DNA from: Gammaproteobacteria bacterium
Lineage (GTDB): Bacteria > Pseudomonadota > Gammaproteobacteria > DSM-16500
Length of the DNA stretch: 36,357 bases
Assembly (NCBI GenBank): GCA_013286495.1
Contig: JABDFQ010000016.1
Span: forward strand, 1 to 36,357
Reading direction: 5' to 3'
In this document: positions 26,558 through 34,701 of the stretch, piece by piece
Layout of the letters: every line of letters starts with the position of its first letter
Numbering within the stretch: position 1 is the first letter of the stretch
Position numbers and translations under genes: made by a program
The notes under the pieces: generated by a model
Databases searched by the model: none
The model's input: the letters and a program-made list of their open reading frames with translations, nothing else
What the model was told of the DNA's origin: nothing

Positions 26558-27814
26558 ATGAATTTAACTGAGCTTAAGAAAAAAAGTGCGGCTGAATTAA
26601 TTGATTTGGCTGACCAATATGGGCTGGAAAACATGGCCCGCTCACGCAAACAGGATATTATTTTCGCGATTCTGAAGGAACATGCAAAGCGTGGTGAAGA
26701 TATTTATGGTGATGGTGTACTGGAAATTCTTCAGGATGGTTTTGGATTTTTGCGTTCCGCCGAAGGTTCTTATCTCGCAGGACCTGATGATATTTATGTT
26801 TCTCCCAGCCAGATTCGTCGTTTCAATTTACGTACTGGCGATACCATTTCTGGAAAAATTCGCCCACCAAAAGAAGGCGAGCGTTATTTTGCATTGCTCA
26901 AGGTAGATGAAATTAATTTTGAAGCACCAGAAAATGCAAAGAATAAAGTGTTATTTGAAAACCTGACGCCACTCTTTGCAGAAGAACGTCTGGTCATGCA
27001 ATTAGGTAATGGCAGCACAGAAGATTTGACAGCGCGTGTTATTGATCTGGTTGCACCGTTTGGAAAAGGACAGCGTGGTTTAATTGTATCGCCGCCGAAA
27101 GCGGGTAAGACCATGATGTTGCAAAATATCGCACAATCCATCGCGCATAATCATCCAGAATGTTATCTCATCGTATTGCTGATTGATGAACGTCCAGAAG
27201 AAGTCACGGAAATGTCGCGTTCAGTAAAAGGTGAAGTGATTGCTAGTACCTTTGATGAGCCTGCAAATCGCCATGTTCAAGTAGCAGAAATGGTGATTGA
27301 AAAAGCGAAACGTCTGGTTGAGCACAAACGTGATGTTGTTATTTTGCTGGATTCCATCACGCGTCTTGCGCGTGCATATAACACTGTCGTGCCAGCTTCC
27401 GGAAAAGTATTGACAGGTGGTGTGGATTCCAATGCCTTGCAGCGTCCAAAACGTTTCTTTGGTGCAGCGCGTAATATTGAAGAAGGTGGTAGCTTGACCA
27501 TTATTGCAACCGCGTTAATTGAAACCGGTTCCAAGATGGACGATGTCATTTATGAAGAATTCAAAGGCACAGGCAATATGGAAATCCATCTGGATCGTCG
27601 TATTGCTGAACGTCGTGTTTATCCTGCGATTAATATTAATCGTAGTGGCACACGTCGTGACGAGAAATTTCTGTCGAAAGACGAAATGCAGAAAATATGG
27701 ATTTTGCGCAAGTTATTGCAGCCAATGGAAGAAAGCGCCACTGAGTTTCTCGCTGACAAGTTGAAAGGTACCAAAACCAACGATGAATTTTTTGATGCGA
27801 TGAAGAAATTCTAA
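26558..27814 (+). CDS. rho: transcription termination factor Rho
   Basis: This hexameric RNA-dependent helicase ends transcription at C-rich rut sites. The order is an N-terminal helix bundle, a cold-shock-type RNA-binding domain ([26 protein letters not shown]), and the RecA-like motor. Walker A reads PPKAGKT with Lys184 and Thr185. The Q-loop and R-loop regions (SMDD-like ETGSKMDDV and [21 protein letters not shown]) are intact. The 418-aa length equals E. coli Rho within one residue. No strong Shine-Dalgarno is visible. The stop overlaps the next gene's ATG in a TAATG junction. Confidence 0.97.
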   Translation: MNLTELKKKSAAELIDLADQYGLENMARSRKQDIIFAILKEHAKRGEDIYGDGVLEILQDGFGFLRSAEGSYLAGPDDIYVSPSQIRRFNLRTGDTISGKIRPPKEGERYFALLKVDEINFEAPENAKNKVLFENLTPLFAEERLVMQLGNGSTEDLTARVIDLVAPFGKGQRGLIVSPPKAGKTMMLQNIAQSIAHNHPECYLIVLLIDERPEEVTEMSRSVKGEVIASTFDEPANRHVQVAEMVIEKAKRLVEHKRDVVILLDSITRLARAYNTVVPASGKVLTGGVDSNALQRPKRFFGAARNIEEGGSLTIIATALIETGSKMDDVIYEEFKGTGNMEIHLDRRIAERRVYPAININRSGTRRDEKFLSKDEMQKIWILRKLLQPMEESATEFLADKLKGTKTNDEFFDAMKKF

Positions 27815-28275
27815 TGAATTACTGGTTATTCAAATCAGAGCCTTCCTGTTTTAGCATTGATGATTTGCGCGCGCGCAACAAACAAATTTCCTGTTGGGAT
27901 GGCGTGCGTAATTATCAGGTGCGCAACATGTTGCGTGATGAAATTAAAATTGGCGACAAAGCTTTTTTTTATCATTCCAGTTGCACTCCACCGGGTGTCG
28001 CTGGAATTGTTGAAGTTGTCAAAAATGGTTATCCCGATCATACCGCCTGGGATTTGCAATCCGATCATTTTGATCCAGGCAGTACACCGGAGAATCCACG
28101 CTGGTATATGGTGGATGTCAAGTTAGTAAAAAAATTTCCGCATTTCGTTTCGCTCGATGAAATCCGGCGTCAATCGCATCTCAAAAAAATGCTGATATTG
28201 CGCAAGGGAAATCGCTTGTCCATCACACCGGTCACCAAAGAAGAATGGCAAGTGATTACGGAGATGGGGAAGTAG
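27814..28275 (+). CDS. EVE domain-containing protein
   Basis: This 153-aa single-domain protein has the EVE (PUA-like) fold. Signatures are [10 protein letters not shown] at the start, SCWDGVRNYQVRNMLRD, KIGDKAFFYHSSC and GIVEVVKNGYPDHTAWD. EVE domains bind modified bases in DNA or RNA, and stand-alone proteins of this type (YPS family) are widespread in proteobacteria, with unclear targets. The ATG overlaps the rho stop by one base, so it is probably translated from the rho message. Confidence 0.9.
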   Translation: MNYWLFKSEPSCFSIDDLRARNKQISCWDGVRNYQVRNMLRDEIKIGDKAFFYHSSCTPPGVAGIVEVVKNGYPDHTAWDLQSDHFDPGSTPENPRWYMVDVKLVKKFPHFVSLDEIRRQSHLKKMLILRKGNRLSITPVTKEEWQVITEMGK

Positions 28276-28319
28276 GTTTAAAATAAATGCAGGTTTAGCT
28301 AAATATCAATCAGCATTAA

Positions 28320-29234
28320 TCAATCATTAATGACTTTTTCTTTTTTCGAAAATTTAATTTCTTTCATTATTTTTTCAAGCCGATCAGTGGAAAATCCAGT
28401 GGTGCGTTGAATTATATCCAGGTTAACACCTTCCTCTATTAGAAGTTTTGCCATTTTGATCATGCTTCTTTCTAGCGCTACTTGTGGTCCAAGTTTTTCT
28501 GCATTAGTGATATAAGCCATTTTAGTAGCCTCCTCTAATTCATAAATTTCATTGAGGTATTCTAGCTCAAGCGGAGTAGACAATCCAATTAGCCAATCAA
28601 TAAATTTATACAGGTTTAATACATTTTCTTTTGTAAATCCTTTTTTATACAATCGTTTGGTCAATTCAAACTTAACCTGTTTTCTTTCTTCATCAGGTTT
28701 GCGTTTGGTATCCAATGCAGCTAATTGAACCAGAATAACACTTGCAAAAGGATTGCTAGATAAATCAAGCTCTAATGTTTTGATGCGATAATCAATTAAT
28801 TTCACTACAAGGTAGTCAGCGCGTAAATAGGATCCTGCCAAACCAACCTGATAAAATGCTGGACGCCAATTTTTGACTTCATCTGTCAGGATTGCGCAGC
28901 TAGCAATTGGTTTTTGGTACTTATCAAATATTCGATAAGCGTACGTGAACATGCGCTTGGGAAAATCATCTTCTGGTTTGCCTTGGACTTCAAGATGAAC
29001 AAGCAGCCATTGTTCCTGTCCATCTTTTAGAAAAACTTTGAATAATTTATCAAGCAAGCGTTTTCCGGCATTTGCTCCTTTGGTAATTGCTTGTAATTCT
29101 TTATCCAGAGAATCCCAGGATTTATCCCAGTTAATAAGTCCATACAATTCAGGTAAACAATATTCAATAAAATCCTTGAAATATACATCAAGAATTTCCT
29201 TCCATGCTGCGTCTGAATTGTTGCGAATAATCAT
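28320..29234 (-). CDS. Rpn/YhgA-like PD-(D/E)XK nuclease family protein
   Basis: This 304-aa protein has the features of the recombination-promoting nuclease (Rpn) family, often called YhgA-like transposase. It has WKEILDVYFKDFIEYCLPEL at the start and LDKELQAI. The catalytic-type stretch reads WLLVHLEVQGKPEDDFPKRMFTYAYRIFDKY, where E-V-Q replaces the ExK lysine as in many members. NPFASVILVQLAAL and LYKFIDWLIGL follow. Members cut DNA and are mobile-like. I chose the ATG at 29234 (TAGGGA upstream). A GTG at 29273 would overlap the preceding gene's stop. Confidence 0.82.
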   Translation of the reverse strand: MIIRNNSDAAWKEILDVYFKDFIEYCLPELYGLINWDKSWDSLDKELQAITKGANAGKRLLDKLFKVFLKDGQEQWLLVHLEVQGKPEDDFPKRMFTYAYRIFDKYQKPIASCAILTDEVKNWRPAFYQVGLAGSYLRADYLVVKLIDYRIKTLELDLSSNPFASVILVQLAALDTKRKPDEERKQVKFELTKRLYKKGFTKENVLNLYKFIDWLIGLSTPLELEYLNEIYELEEATKMAYITNAEKLGPQVALERSMIKMAKLLIEEGVNLDIIQRTTGFSTDRLEKIMKEIKFSKKEKVIND

Positions 29235-29269
29235 GCAATTTTTCCCTAATCTTTTGCCGCAAAAATATA

Positions 29270-30289
29270 TCACAACATCTGACGTGTTAATATTCTCGCA
29301 TGCGCATCATTTTTAATTTCAATATCCGGTTCTGATTTATGTAGTGAGTTGATGTCAGCATTGTTGCGGGAACTATTTTCATTAACAAGAAAATATCCGA
29401 ACTCAACTTCCAGTCTGCTAATCGTATCTTTGAGATTGTTAATTGAATCCACATCCAGCTTGCTGCAGATTTCATAAAAGGTATTTTCCTTGAATGAACG
29501 ACCATAAAAGAAATGATGAAGTAGCTGAAGATTTCCGGCGTAATTATCTTTACCATATTCAATCAGACATTTTAAAGCGTTTTTAATATCGCTAATTGCC
29601 ATGGCAGTTGTACATAAAAATGGTTGGCAAGCTGGAATGGTTTGCGGTTTAAATCTTTTCTCCTGATTTTCCGCGAGCTTCGTCCATGTATTATCATTGC
29701 CAAGAATGATACTCAGCAAGCCATGCAGCTTTCGCAACAAAATTTCAGATTCCTGCAGAAAATGACATTGCCAGTTTTCAAATAAATCATTCACTTCATT
29801 TTGCTTGTTGATATCTACCTGTTTGTATAAAACAGCTGGCCGCGAATGTTTTTGAAATAGCTTTTTTGCATCGGCCTGAATTTTTTCATTCGCTGGAATA
29901 TTCGCATCCATACGACATTCAACAAAAATAACAGGAAGATTTTCGGGAATGCTACTTAGTAATGTAGCTAATTTGTTTGCGCAAATCAGACCACTGTGTG
30001 CATTCACCATAAGAAAGACTCCATCCATTCCCTTAAATTGCCCAGCATAATTTTCTGCATTAAAAGATGGTTGTTTCAGTGTATGAAAAAAAATATCGGT
30101 GTCGATGTAATGCAACCGGCGTTTCACCTTGTTTAGATGATTTTCATGCCATTGGCAGCCTCTTGGTACATCGAGATTTGCATCATATGCCTGCATCAAT
30201 TTTTCATGAGAGTTTTGCGTTATAAAATCATTTTGTGGGATGGAAGTTAACAGGTAATTGTAAGTGACAGTCGATCTATTTGTTATCAT
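29270..30289 (-). CDS. orphan protein resembling a degenerate Ras-like GTPase domain
   Basis: I recognise no close family. Residues 60-175 follow the order of a small GTPase. HYIDTDIFF (60-68) sits where WDTAGQE lies, GMDGVFLMVNAHSG (87-100) where the strand-4 stretch lies, LPVIFVECRMD (118-128) where LVGNKxD lies, and YKQVDINKQNEVNDLFE where the SAK loop lies. The P-loop GxxxxGK(S/T) is absent, and NKxD reads CRMD, so nucleotide binding is unlikely. The C-terminal 140 residues are helical. There is no signal peptide. The comparison was made by eye and needs structure prediction. AAGG precedes the ATG, and the Rpn gene starts 35 bases after its stop. Confidence 0.55.
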   Translation of the reverse strand: MITNRSTVTYNYLLTSIPQNDFITQNSHEKLMQAYDANLDVPRGCQWHENHLNKVKRRLHYIDTDIFFHTLKQPSFNAENYAGQFKGMDGVFLMVNAHSGLICANKLATLLSSIPENLPVIFVECRMDANIPANEKIQADAKKLFQKHSRPAVLYKQVDINKQNEVNDLFENWQCHFLQESEILLRKLHGLLSIILGNDNTWTKLAENQEKRFKPQTIPACQPFLCTTAMAISDIKNALKCLIEYGKDNYAGNLQLLHHFFYGRSFKENTFYEICSKLDVDSINNLKDTISRLEVEFGYFLVNENSSRNNADINSLHKSEPDIEIKNDAHARILTRQML

Positions 30290-30319
30290 GAACTAACCTT
30301 ATTTTGTGAGAATTACAAT

Positions 30320-30349
30320 CAAGGGTCTGCATTTTTCATGCAGCCCTTG
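30320..30349 (-). terminator. hairpin after the DEAD-box helicase gene
   Basis: A 12-bp stem with one bulged base (CAAGGG-CTGCAT against ATGCAG-CCCTTG) has a 5-base loop. It lies 19 bases past the helicase stop and 30 bases before the next minus-strand ATG. The downstream run is AT-rich but not a clean U tract, so termination strength is uncertain. Confidence 0.45.
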
Positions 30350-30367
30350 TATTATTTATTTGATTGA

Positions 30368-32221
30368 TTATCTATCCTTGTCGCGCTTTCTTTTTTTACG
30401 TGCTGCTCCATCGCTAAAATTATCAAATTTCACGCGGCGTTTTTCGCCGAAGGAACTACCTTCCTTCTTGTGCGTAAATGGTTTTCCTTCCTTGCGATGA
30501 CTGAATTCCTTGCGCGCTGGTCTTTCATCACCAAATTTTCTTTCCTTGCGATCAAATCTGTCGGATCTATCAGTAGTTCTCTCAGATCGTTCTGGTCTAT
30601 CAGATCTTTCAGGTCTATCAGCTCGTTCAAAGCGTATTGATCTTCCTTCCTTAAATGATCTTTCGCTTCTTTCAAAACGCGGTTTCTTTTCAAATCGATC
30701 ACCTGGTTTTCTGTCGCCTTCTTTTTTAAAGCGTTTACGAAAACCTTCGCCGCTTTCTGTTTTATTATCCCCATCGGCAAATTTTCTTTTGAATGGTTTT
30801 CTGTCGCTGCGGAAATCATTTTCACTCTTGTCTGAACGGAATTTTTTGCGCGGACGTTCGTCACCAGATCTTTCATCACGACTAAATCTTTCGTCACGAC
30901 CTGATTTTTCGCCACGGCTAAATTTTTCACGATGACCAAATCTTTCGTCACGACCTGATCTTTCTCCGCGACCTGATCTTTCGCTACGACCTGATCTTTC
31001 ACCGCGATCTGATCTTTCACCACGAGCTGGTCTTTCGTCGCGATCAAATCTTTCCTCACGCGACAAGCTGAGGATTTCATCTGACTGATATTTCTTCGGA
31101 CTTTCAGGTGCATCCTGATATTGCAGTTGCATGCGTTGACCAATATAACGTTCAATGGATTTCAAATGTGGCATATCAGCAGGAGCAACAAAGGATATTG
31201 CCGTTCCTTTTTTACCAGCACGTCCGGTACGGCCAATGCGATGCACGTAATCTTCACAAAAACGTGGCAAATCATAATTAAATACATGCGTGATATCGCC
31301 AATATCAATTCCGCGCGCTGCCACATCGGTTGCAACCAGATACTGAATTTTACCGCGACGCAGTTGATCCAGGGTGCGATTGCGAACATTCTGACGCAAG
31401 TCACCATGCAGTGCTGCTGCTGCAAAACCATCATCACGTAATTCCATCGCGAGTTTGTCAGCATTCGATTTGGTGGCAGAAAAAATAATCGCCTTATAAA
31501 TATTTTCATCATTAAGGAAATGTTTTAGCAAACGTGTTTTGTGATGCATATTGCTGGTTTTATACATTTCCTGATGAATTTGCGGTGATGCAATTTTTTC
31601 ATGCGATAAATCAATGCGCACCGGAGATTTTAATAAATGTTTAACAGCATTCATTAATTTATTATCAAGGGTTGCACTAAATAATAAGGTTTGGCGCTGT
31701 GATGGTGTTAACTTTGCAATATATTGCACATCTTCAATAAAGCCCATGTCCAGCATGCGATCTGCTTCATCCAGCACCAGCATTTCCACATTCGATAAAT
31801 CAACACGTTTTTGTTCCATGTGATCCATTAAACGGCCAGGTGTTGCAACAATAATATCCGCGCCTTTTTGCAGGTCTCTGATTTGATGATGATATGACAT
31901 GCCGCCAACGAGACTGACAATATTAAAACGCAGGAATTTGCCATAAAGGTGTGCAGCTTTGGTAATTTGGGCAGCGAGTTCGCGTGTTGGTGTAAGAATA
32001 AGCACGCGGGTTTTTTTCGATGCGGGTTGCAAGCTTAAATGATGCAGCGCAGGTAAAACAAATGCTGCTGTTTTTCCCGTACCAGTCTGTGCTGAAACGA
32101 CCACATCCCGTCCTTGCATGACTTCAGGAATCGATTTGGATTGAACCGGTGTTGGCGTTTCATAGCCACACAAGGTTATCGCCTTGGAAATATTTGGATC
32201 CAGATTAAATTGCGTAAACAC
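30368..32221 (-). CDS. DEAD-box RNA helicase with long charged repeat tail (RhlE-like)
   Basis: This ATP-dependent RNA helicase remodels RNA or ribosome precursors. From the GTG at 32221 (GAGGA upstream) the core carries the Q motif (PTPVQ, Gln27), AQTGTGKT (Lys50, Thr51), PTREL, DEAD (151-154), SAT (182-184) and HRIGRTGRAG. An ATG at 32248 adds 9 residues but lacks a Shine-Dalgarno. The core (about 1-370) is closest to the RhlE/SrmB group. The 220-residue tail is made almost only of Arg, Asp, Glu, Ser, Lys, Phe and Gly, with repeats such as ERSGRGERSGRDERF; tails of this sort bind RNA. The total is 617 aa. Confidence 0.93.
   Translation of the reverse strand: MFTQFNLDPNISKAITLCGYETPTPVQSKSIPEVMQGRDVVVSAQTGTGKTAAFVLPALHHLSLQPASKKTRVLILTPTRELAAQITKAAHLYGKFLRFNIVSLVGGMSYHHQIRDLQKGADIIVATPGRLMDHMEQKRVDLSNVEMLVLDEADRMLDMGFIEDVQYIAKLTPSQRQTLLFSATLDNKLMNAVKHLLKSPVRIDLSHEKIASPQIHQEMYKTSNMHHKTRLLKHFLNDENIYKAIIFSATKSNADKLAMELRDDGFAAAALHGDLRQNVRNRTLDQLRRGKIQYLVATDVAARGIDIGDITHVFNYDLPRFCEDYVHRIGRTGRAGKKGTAISFVAPADMPHLKSIERYIGQRMQLQYQDAPESPKKYQSDEILSLSREERFDRDERPARGERSDRGERSGRSERSGRGERSGRDERFGHREKFSRGEKSGRDERFSRDERSGDERPRKKFRSDKSENDFRSDRKPFKRKFADGDNKTESGEGFRKRFKKEGDRKPGDRFEKKPRFERSERSFKEGRSIRFERADRPERSDRPERSERTTDRSDRFDRKERKFGDERPARKEFSHRKEGKPFTHKKEGSSFGEKRRVKFDNFSDGAARKKRKRDKDR
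30500..31060 (-). repeat. tandem repeats coding the helicase tail
   Basis: On the coding strand, units of about 18 bases coding ERSGRx-type hexapeptides (near 30900-31050) alternate with ERSDR-type units (30560-30640). The bias leaves other frames open: 241 codons in one minus-strand frame and 141 in one plus-strand frame. Those frames are not considered genes. Such repeats tend to change copy number. Confidence 0.75.
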
Positions 32222-32674
32222 GAATAAATTCCTCGTTAAATAAATCATAAAAAATAAAAGGCAAGCAAAGGGGTTTTATGTTCGGGGGTTTAGGTTCCCA
32301 GGGACATAACCCGGATAGCTGGCGTTGTTGGAGAGTTACTTGAACACTCTCATCGTTTGTTTCATCGCCAATCTAACCAGATCACTCACTTCAGGTTTAA
32401 TCCACAGGAAAAAGAAGGGATAACGATATTGGTGATGATGTAACAATTCTCAAAGCCGGATATATCAACATTGTTTCACTTAAATTGCAAGTATTTTCAG
32501 ATGATATTCAGGGTACTTCCCAAGTATAGACAATCTGGCTAAGATAGCAAAATTGTGCAAAAAATGTTGTCGAATCAAATGGAAATGAAGGCAACCGGTG
32601 TGTAATTATTACTGCCGTTAATCCATGCCAGGGATAGGCTCCTTAAAATTTTAATATTGAAAGGAGCATGTCAT
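32222..32674. other. intergenic region between the divergent helicase and orphan pair
   Basis: These 453 bases hold no gene I can support. They contain a short hairpin (GAGAGT 32331-32336 with ACTCTC 32346-32351), an AT-rich stretch at 32440-32600, and the hairpin that encloses the Shine-Dalgarno of the next gene. A long leader for the minus-strand helicase is possible. No DnaA-box cluster or tRNA was seen. Confidence 0.5.
32638..32667 (+). promoter_or_regulatory. hairpin that may hide the ribosome binding site
   Basis: GCTCCTT (32638-32644) pairs with AAGGAGC (32661-32667) across a 16-base AT-rich loop. The right arm contains the Shine-Dalgarno AAGGAG of the following gene, 8 bases before its ATG at 32675. 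Pairing would block ribosome entry, as in RNA thermometers or translational switches. The stem is only 7 bp. Confidence 0.45.
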
Positions 32675-33685
32675 ATGAGAAGTGGTGCATGGGAAAAATC
32701 ATTCAAAAATCAGCAATTTGAAAATCATCAACATTGTTTGTTTACGCAACTTTCCAGCAAGGGAAAGCCAAAATCGCTATGTGTACGATTCATTAGCGCA
32801 GACAAGCGTCATTCTTCATTACAGCTTGCGATTGGATTTGCGGGAGAAAAGGAAGAATGTATAACAGCAATGAATAATATCAGGAATCAAATTCCAGGAA
32901 TTAAGGAAAATGCCGAAGGAGTGTTGTTGCTGTCAATTGAAAATATTGAGAGTAAAACATTCATTGAAACCATGGATAAACTTTTTATTCTTTTATCCAA
33001 AACTGATCCGGATGAGCAGGAATATATTTCATTTGCCTGCATTGAAATGCTGTGTTTTTTGCAGTATCCATTCGATGGAAAAATACCTGTCTGGCAATAT
33101 CATTTTGATCAGGAAAATTATCCATTTGCCTTGCAGATTTTACAAAAGCTTCAAAGCCATAATCATCATCAGTATCTTGTCAGTTTATGTCTGGATTTGC
33201 ATGACAAGCTTGATACGGGGAAATTTGTTGGTGCATTCCAGTATGTCGATTTAGTGGAATGGTATCGCGCGATCAATGTGGAAAAATATATTTATATTGA
33301 GAAAGCAGATGCAATACTTGCAGGTTTATTGCAGCAGAAAGATCTCACACAAGATCAAAGATTGAAATACATGCAGCTTGCATTTGGTACTGAGAATCAG
33401 AAAGTGCGTGGTATGGCAATGGATCAGCTTGCGCATGCAAAGCCTGGAACTTTTCAGGGAGTGAAAATAGATGAGGATACGATTATTAATGGAGCGATCT
33501 ATATGAGTGAGTTGAATGACCAGCTCGCAAGGTTCAAGGAAGAAAATAGGCAGATGAAACAGAGACTGCAAAAGCAGGGTTTTTTATCGGAGACGCCATT
33601 TAAGGATGTGACGAATAAAAAGGAAGTAAAACAAGAAAATACAGAAATCAAAACGTCAATTTCTAATACTTGTTCAATTCAATAA
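32675..33685 (+). CDS. orphan protein A of a tandem pair (336 aa)
   Basis: This cytosolic-looking protein has no signal peptide or membrane segment and no family I recognise. The N-terminal half is mixed. A region with LQILQKLQSHNHHQYLVSLCLDLHDKL suggests helical repeats, and VDLVEWYRAINVEKY (from about residue 190) resembles a segment of the next protein. Residues 270-300 form a coiled coil (MSELNDQLARFKEENRQMKQRLQ), followed by a Lys/Glu/Thr-rich tail. The start is the ATG at 32675 with AAGGAG upstream, and a TTG 18 bases earlier is less likely. The next gene starts 14 bases after its stop. Confidence 0.7.
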   Translation: MRSGAWEKSFKNQQFENHQHCLFTQLSSKGKPKSLCVRFISADKRHSSLQLAIGFAGEKEECITAMNNIRNQIPGIKENAEGVLLLSIENIESKTFIETMDKLFILLSKTDPDEQEYISFACIEMLCFLQYPFDGKIPVWQYHFDQENYPFALQILQKLQSHNHHQYLVSLCLDLHDKLDTGKFVGAFQYVDLVEWYRAINVEKYIYIEKADAILAGLLQQKDLTQDQRLKYMQLAFGTENQKVRGMAMDQLAHAKPGTFQGVKIDEDTIINGAIYMSELNDQLARFKEENRQMKQRLQKQGFLSETPFKDVTNKKEVKQENTEIKTSISNTCSIQ

Positions 33686-33699
33686 AAGAGGAAATGAAG

Positions 33700-34623
33700 A
33701 TGGATCCACGGTGGATTAAAACAGAAAATGTGCTAGCTGGTGAAGATGTGGAAATCACCACATATACATGGGAAGGAAAAAAGAAGTTAACGGTTAATAC
33801 GAACATGTACCTTTCTGGTTTTGTGTTTAATAAAAATAAAAACGATGATAAAGAGAAAATTTCCATTTATAACTCAGAGCATGATGCGTTTTATTATCAT
33901 TATTATATAAATGACTTATGTCATAACCAGCGTAAAACCCTCGAAATCATTGCAACTTTTAATCGCATTACTGCATGGAATTTTTCAGAGCGTGGAAGTT
34001 TATGGGGTGTGTGCGTGGATTTTCTGTGTGATAACAAAGTTAAATTTAATTCCGTTAATAATGTCCCCGGTTATTCGCGACTGATGGGTTTGAATCGATA
34101 TGATGAAGCATTTAATTTGATGTGTATCCTGCAAGATCATGGCGAGTATGAGCGCATCTGGGAAGCTTGCAGAATGATGGATAAATGGCTGGCAGAGCGC
34201 AAACCTCCAATCAGTTATATAAAGGAAAAATTCTTTAACGTGGAAAATATGATTGAGTGGTATAAGAAAATTGATCAGCAAAATCCACATTATCAGGATG
34301 CGCAAACGCGTTTATCAGTTCTTCAGTTATTATCTGATCGTGAAGTAAATAAAGTGGAAATATTGAAATCTGCAATTCGAAGCGAAGAGCAAGCACTGGT
34401 GGATGCTGCTTTACCATCGATGGATAATCAATCTCTCGCCGACGTGCTTTTATCATTGCAGAAGGAGAATACTACTCTAAAAAAAGAGAATTATGATTTG
34501 AAGGCCAGAGTTTCACAGAAAAATATGTTCAAAGAGAAAGCTGGGAATGGATATAACGCAGGATGTCAGAATACTGTGAGTGAAAATAAAGGTTATCGAT
34601 ATGCAGGGCTGTCAAAATTGTGA
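33700..34623 (+). CDS. orphan protein B of a tandem pair (307 aa)
   Basis: This is a second orphan with the same architecture as protein A. It has a mixed N-terminal half (TTYTWEGKKKLTVNTNMYL), a helical middle (YDEAFNLMCILQDHGEYERIWEACRMMDKW), then VENMIEWYKKIDQQNPHYQDAQ aligning with the EWYRAIN segment of A, and a C-terminal coiled coil (LLSLQKENTTLKKENYDLKARV). No membrane segment is present. I chose the ATG at 33700 because AGAGGA lies 7 bases upstream; the ATG at 33694 leaves only one base of spacing. I infer ancient duplication and an operon with A. It converges with epmA, 78 bases away. Confidence 0.7.
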   Translation: MDPRWIKTENVLAGEDVEITTYTWEGKKKLTVNTNMYLSGFVFNKNKNDDKEKISIYNSEHDAFYYHYYINDLCHNQRKTLEIIATFNRITAWNFSERGSLWGVCVDFLCDNKVKFNSVNNVPGYSRLMGLNRYDEAFNLMCILQDHGEYERIWEACRMMDKWLAERKPPISYIKEKFFNVENMIEWYKKIDQQNPHYQDAQTRLSVLQLLSDREVNKVEILKSAIRSEEQALVDAALPSMDNQSLADVLLSLQKENTTLKKENYDLKARVSQKNMFKEKAGNGYNAGCQNTVSENKGYRYAGLSKL

Positions 34624-34701
34624 TGTGTTTTCTGCGTTTGTGGGATGACAGCTCTCCGTACGACAGCTTGCACCATCACCACAGACCCAGCATCCCCAAA
34701 T

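Noticed and set aside
30510-30935. A 141-codon plus-strand frame rich in Leu and Ser
   Set aside because: It is antisense to the helicase tail and owes its openness to the repeat bias.
30430-31155. A 241-codon minus-strand frame with a repeated VxKDQV-type peptide
   Set aside because: It is the helicase repeat tail read in another frame. It has no Shine-Dalgarno and its composition follows directly from the repeats.
32642-32655. CTTAAA...TTTAAT as a second PmrA box before orphan protein A
   Set aside because: The half-sites are 8 bases apart, not 11, and the first half has A in place of G or T.
34650-34661. AGCTCTCCGTAC shared with the repeat region near 8449
   Set aside because: Tens of shared 12-mers are expected by chance in 36 kb, and the flanks do not match.
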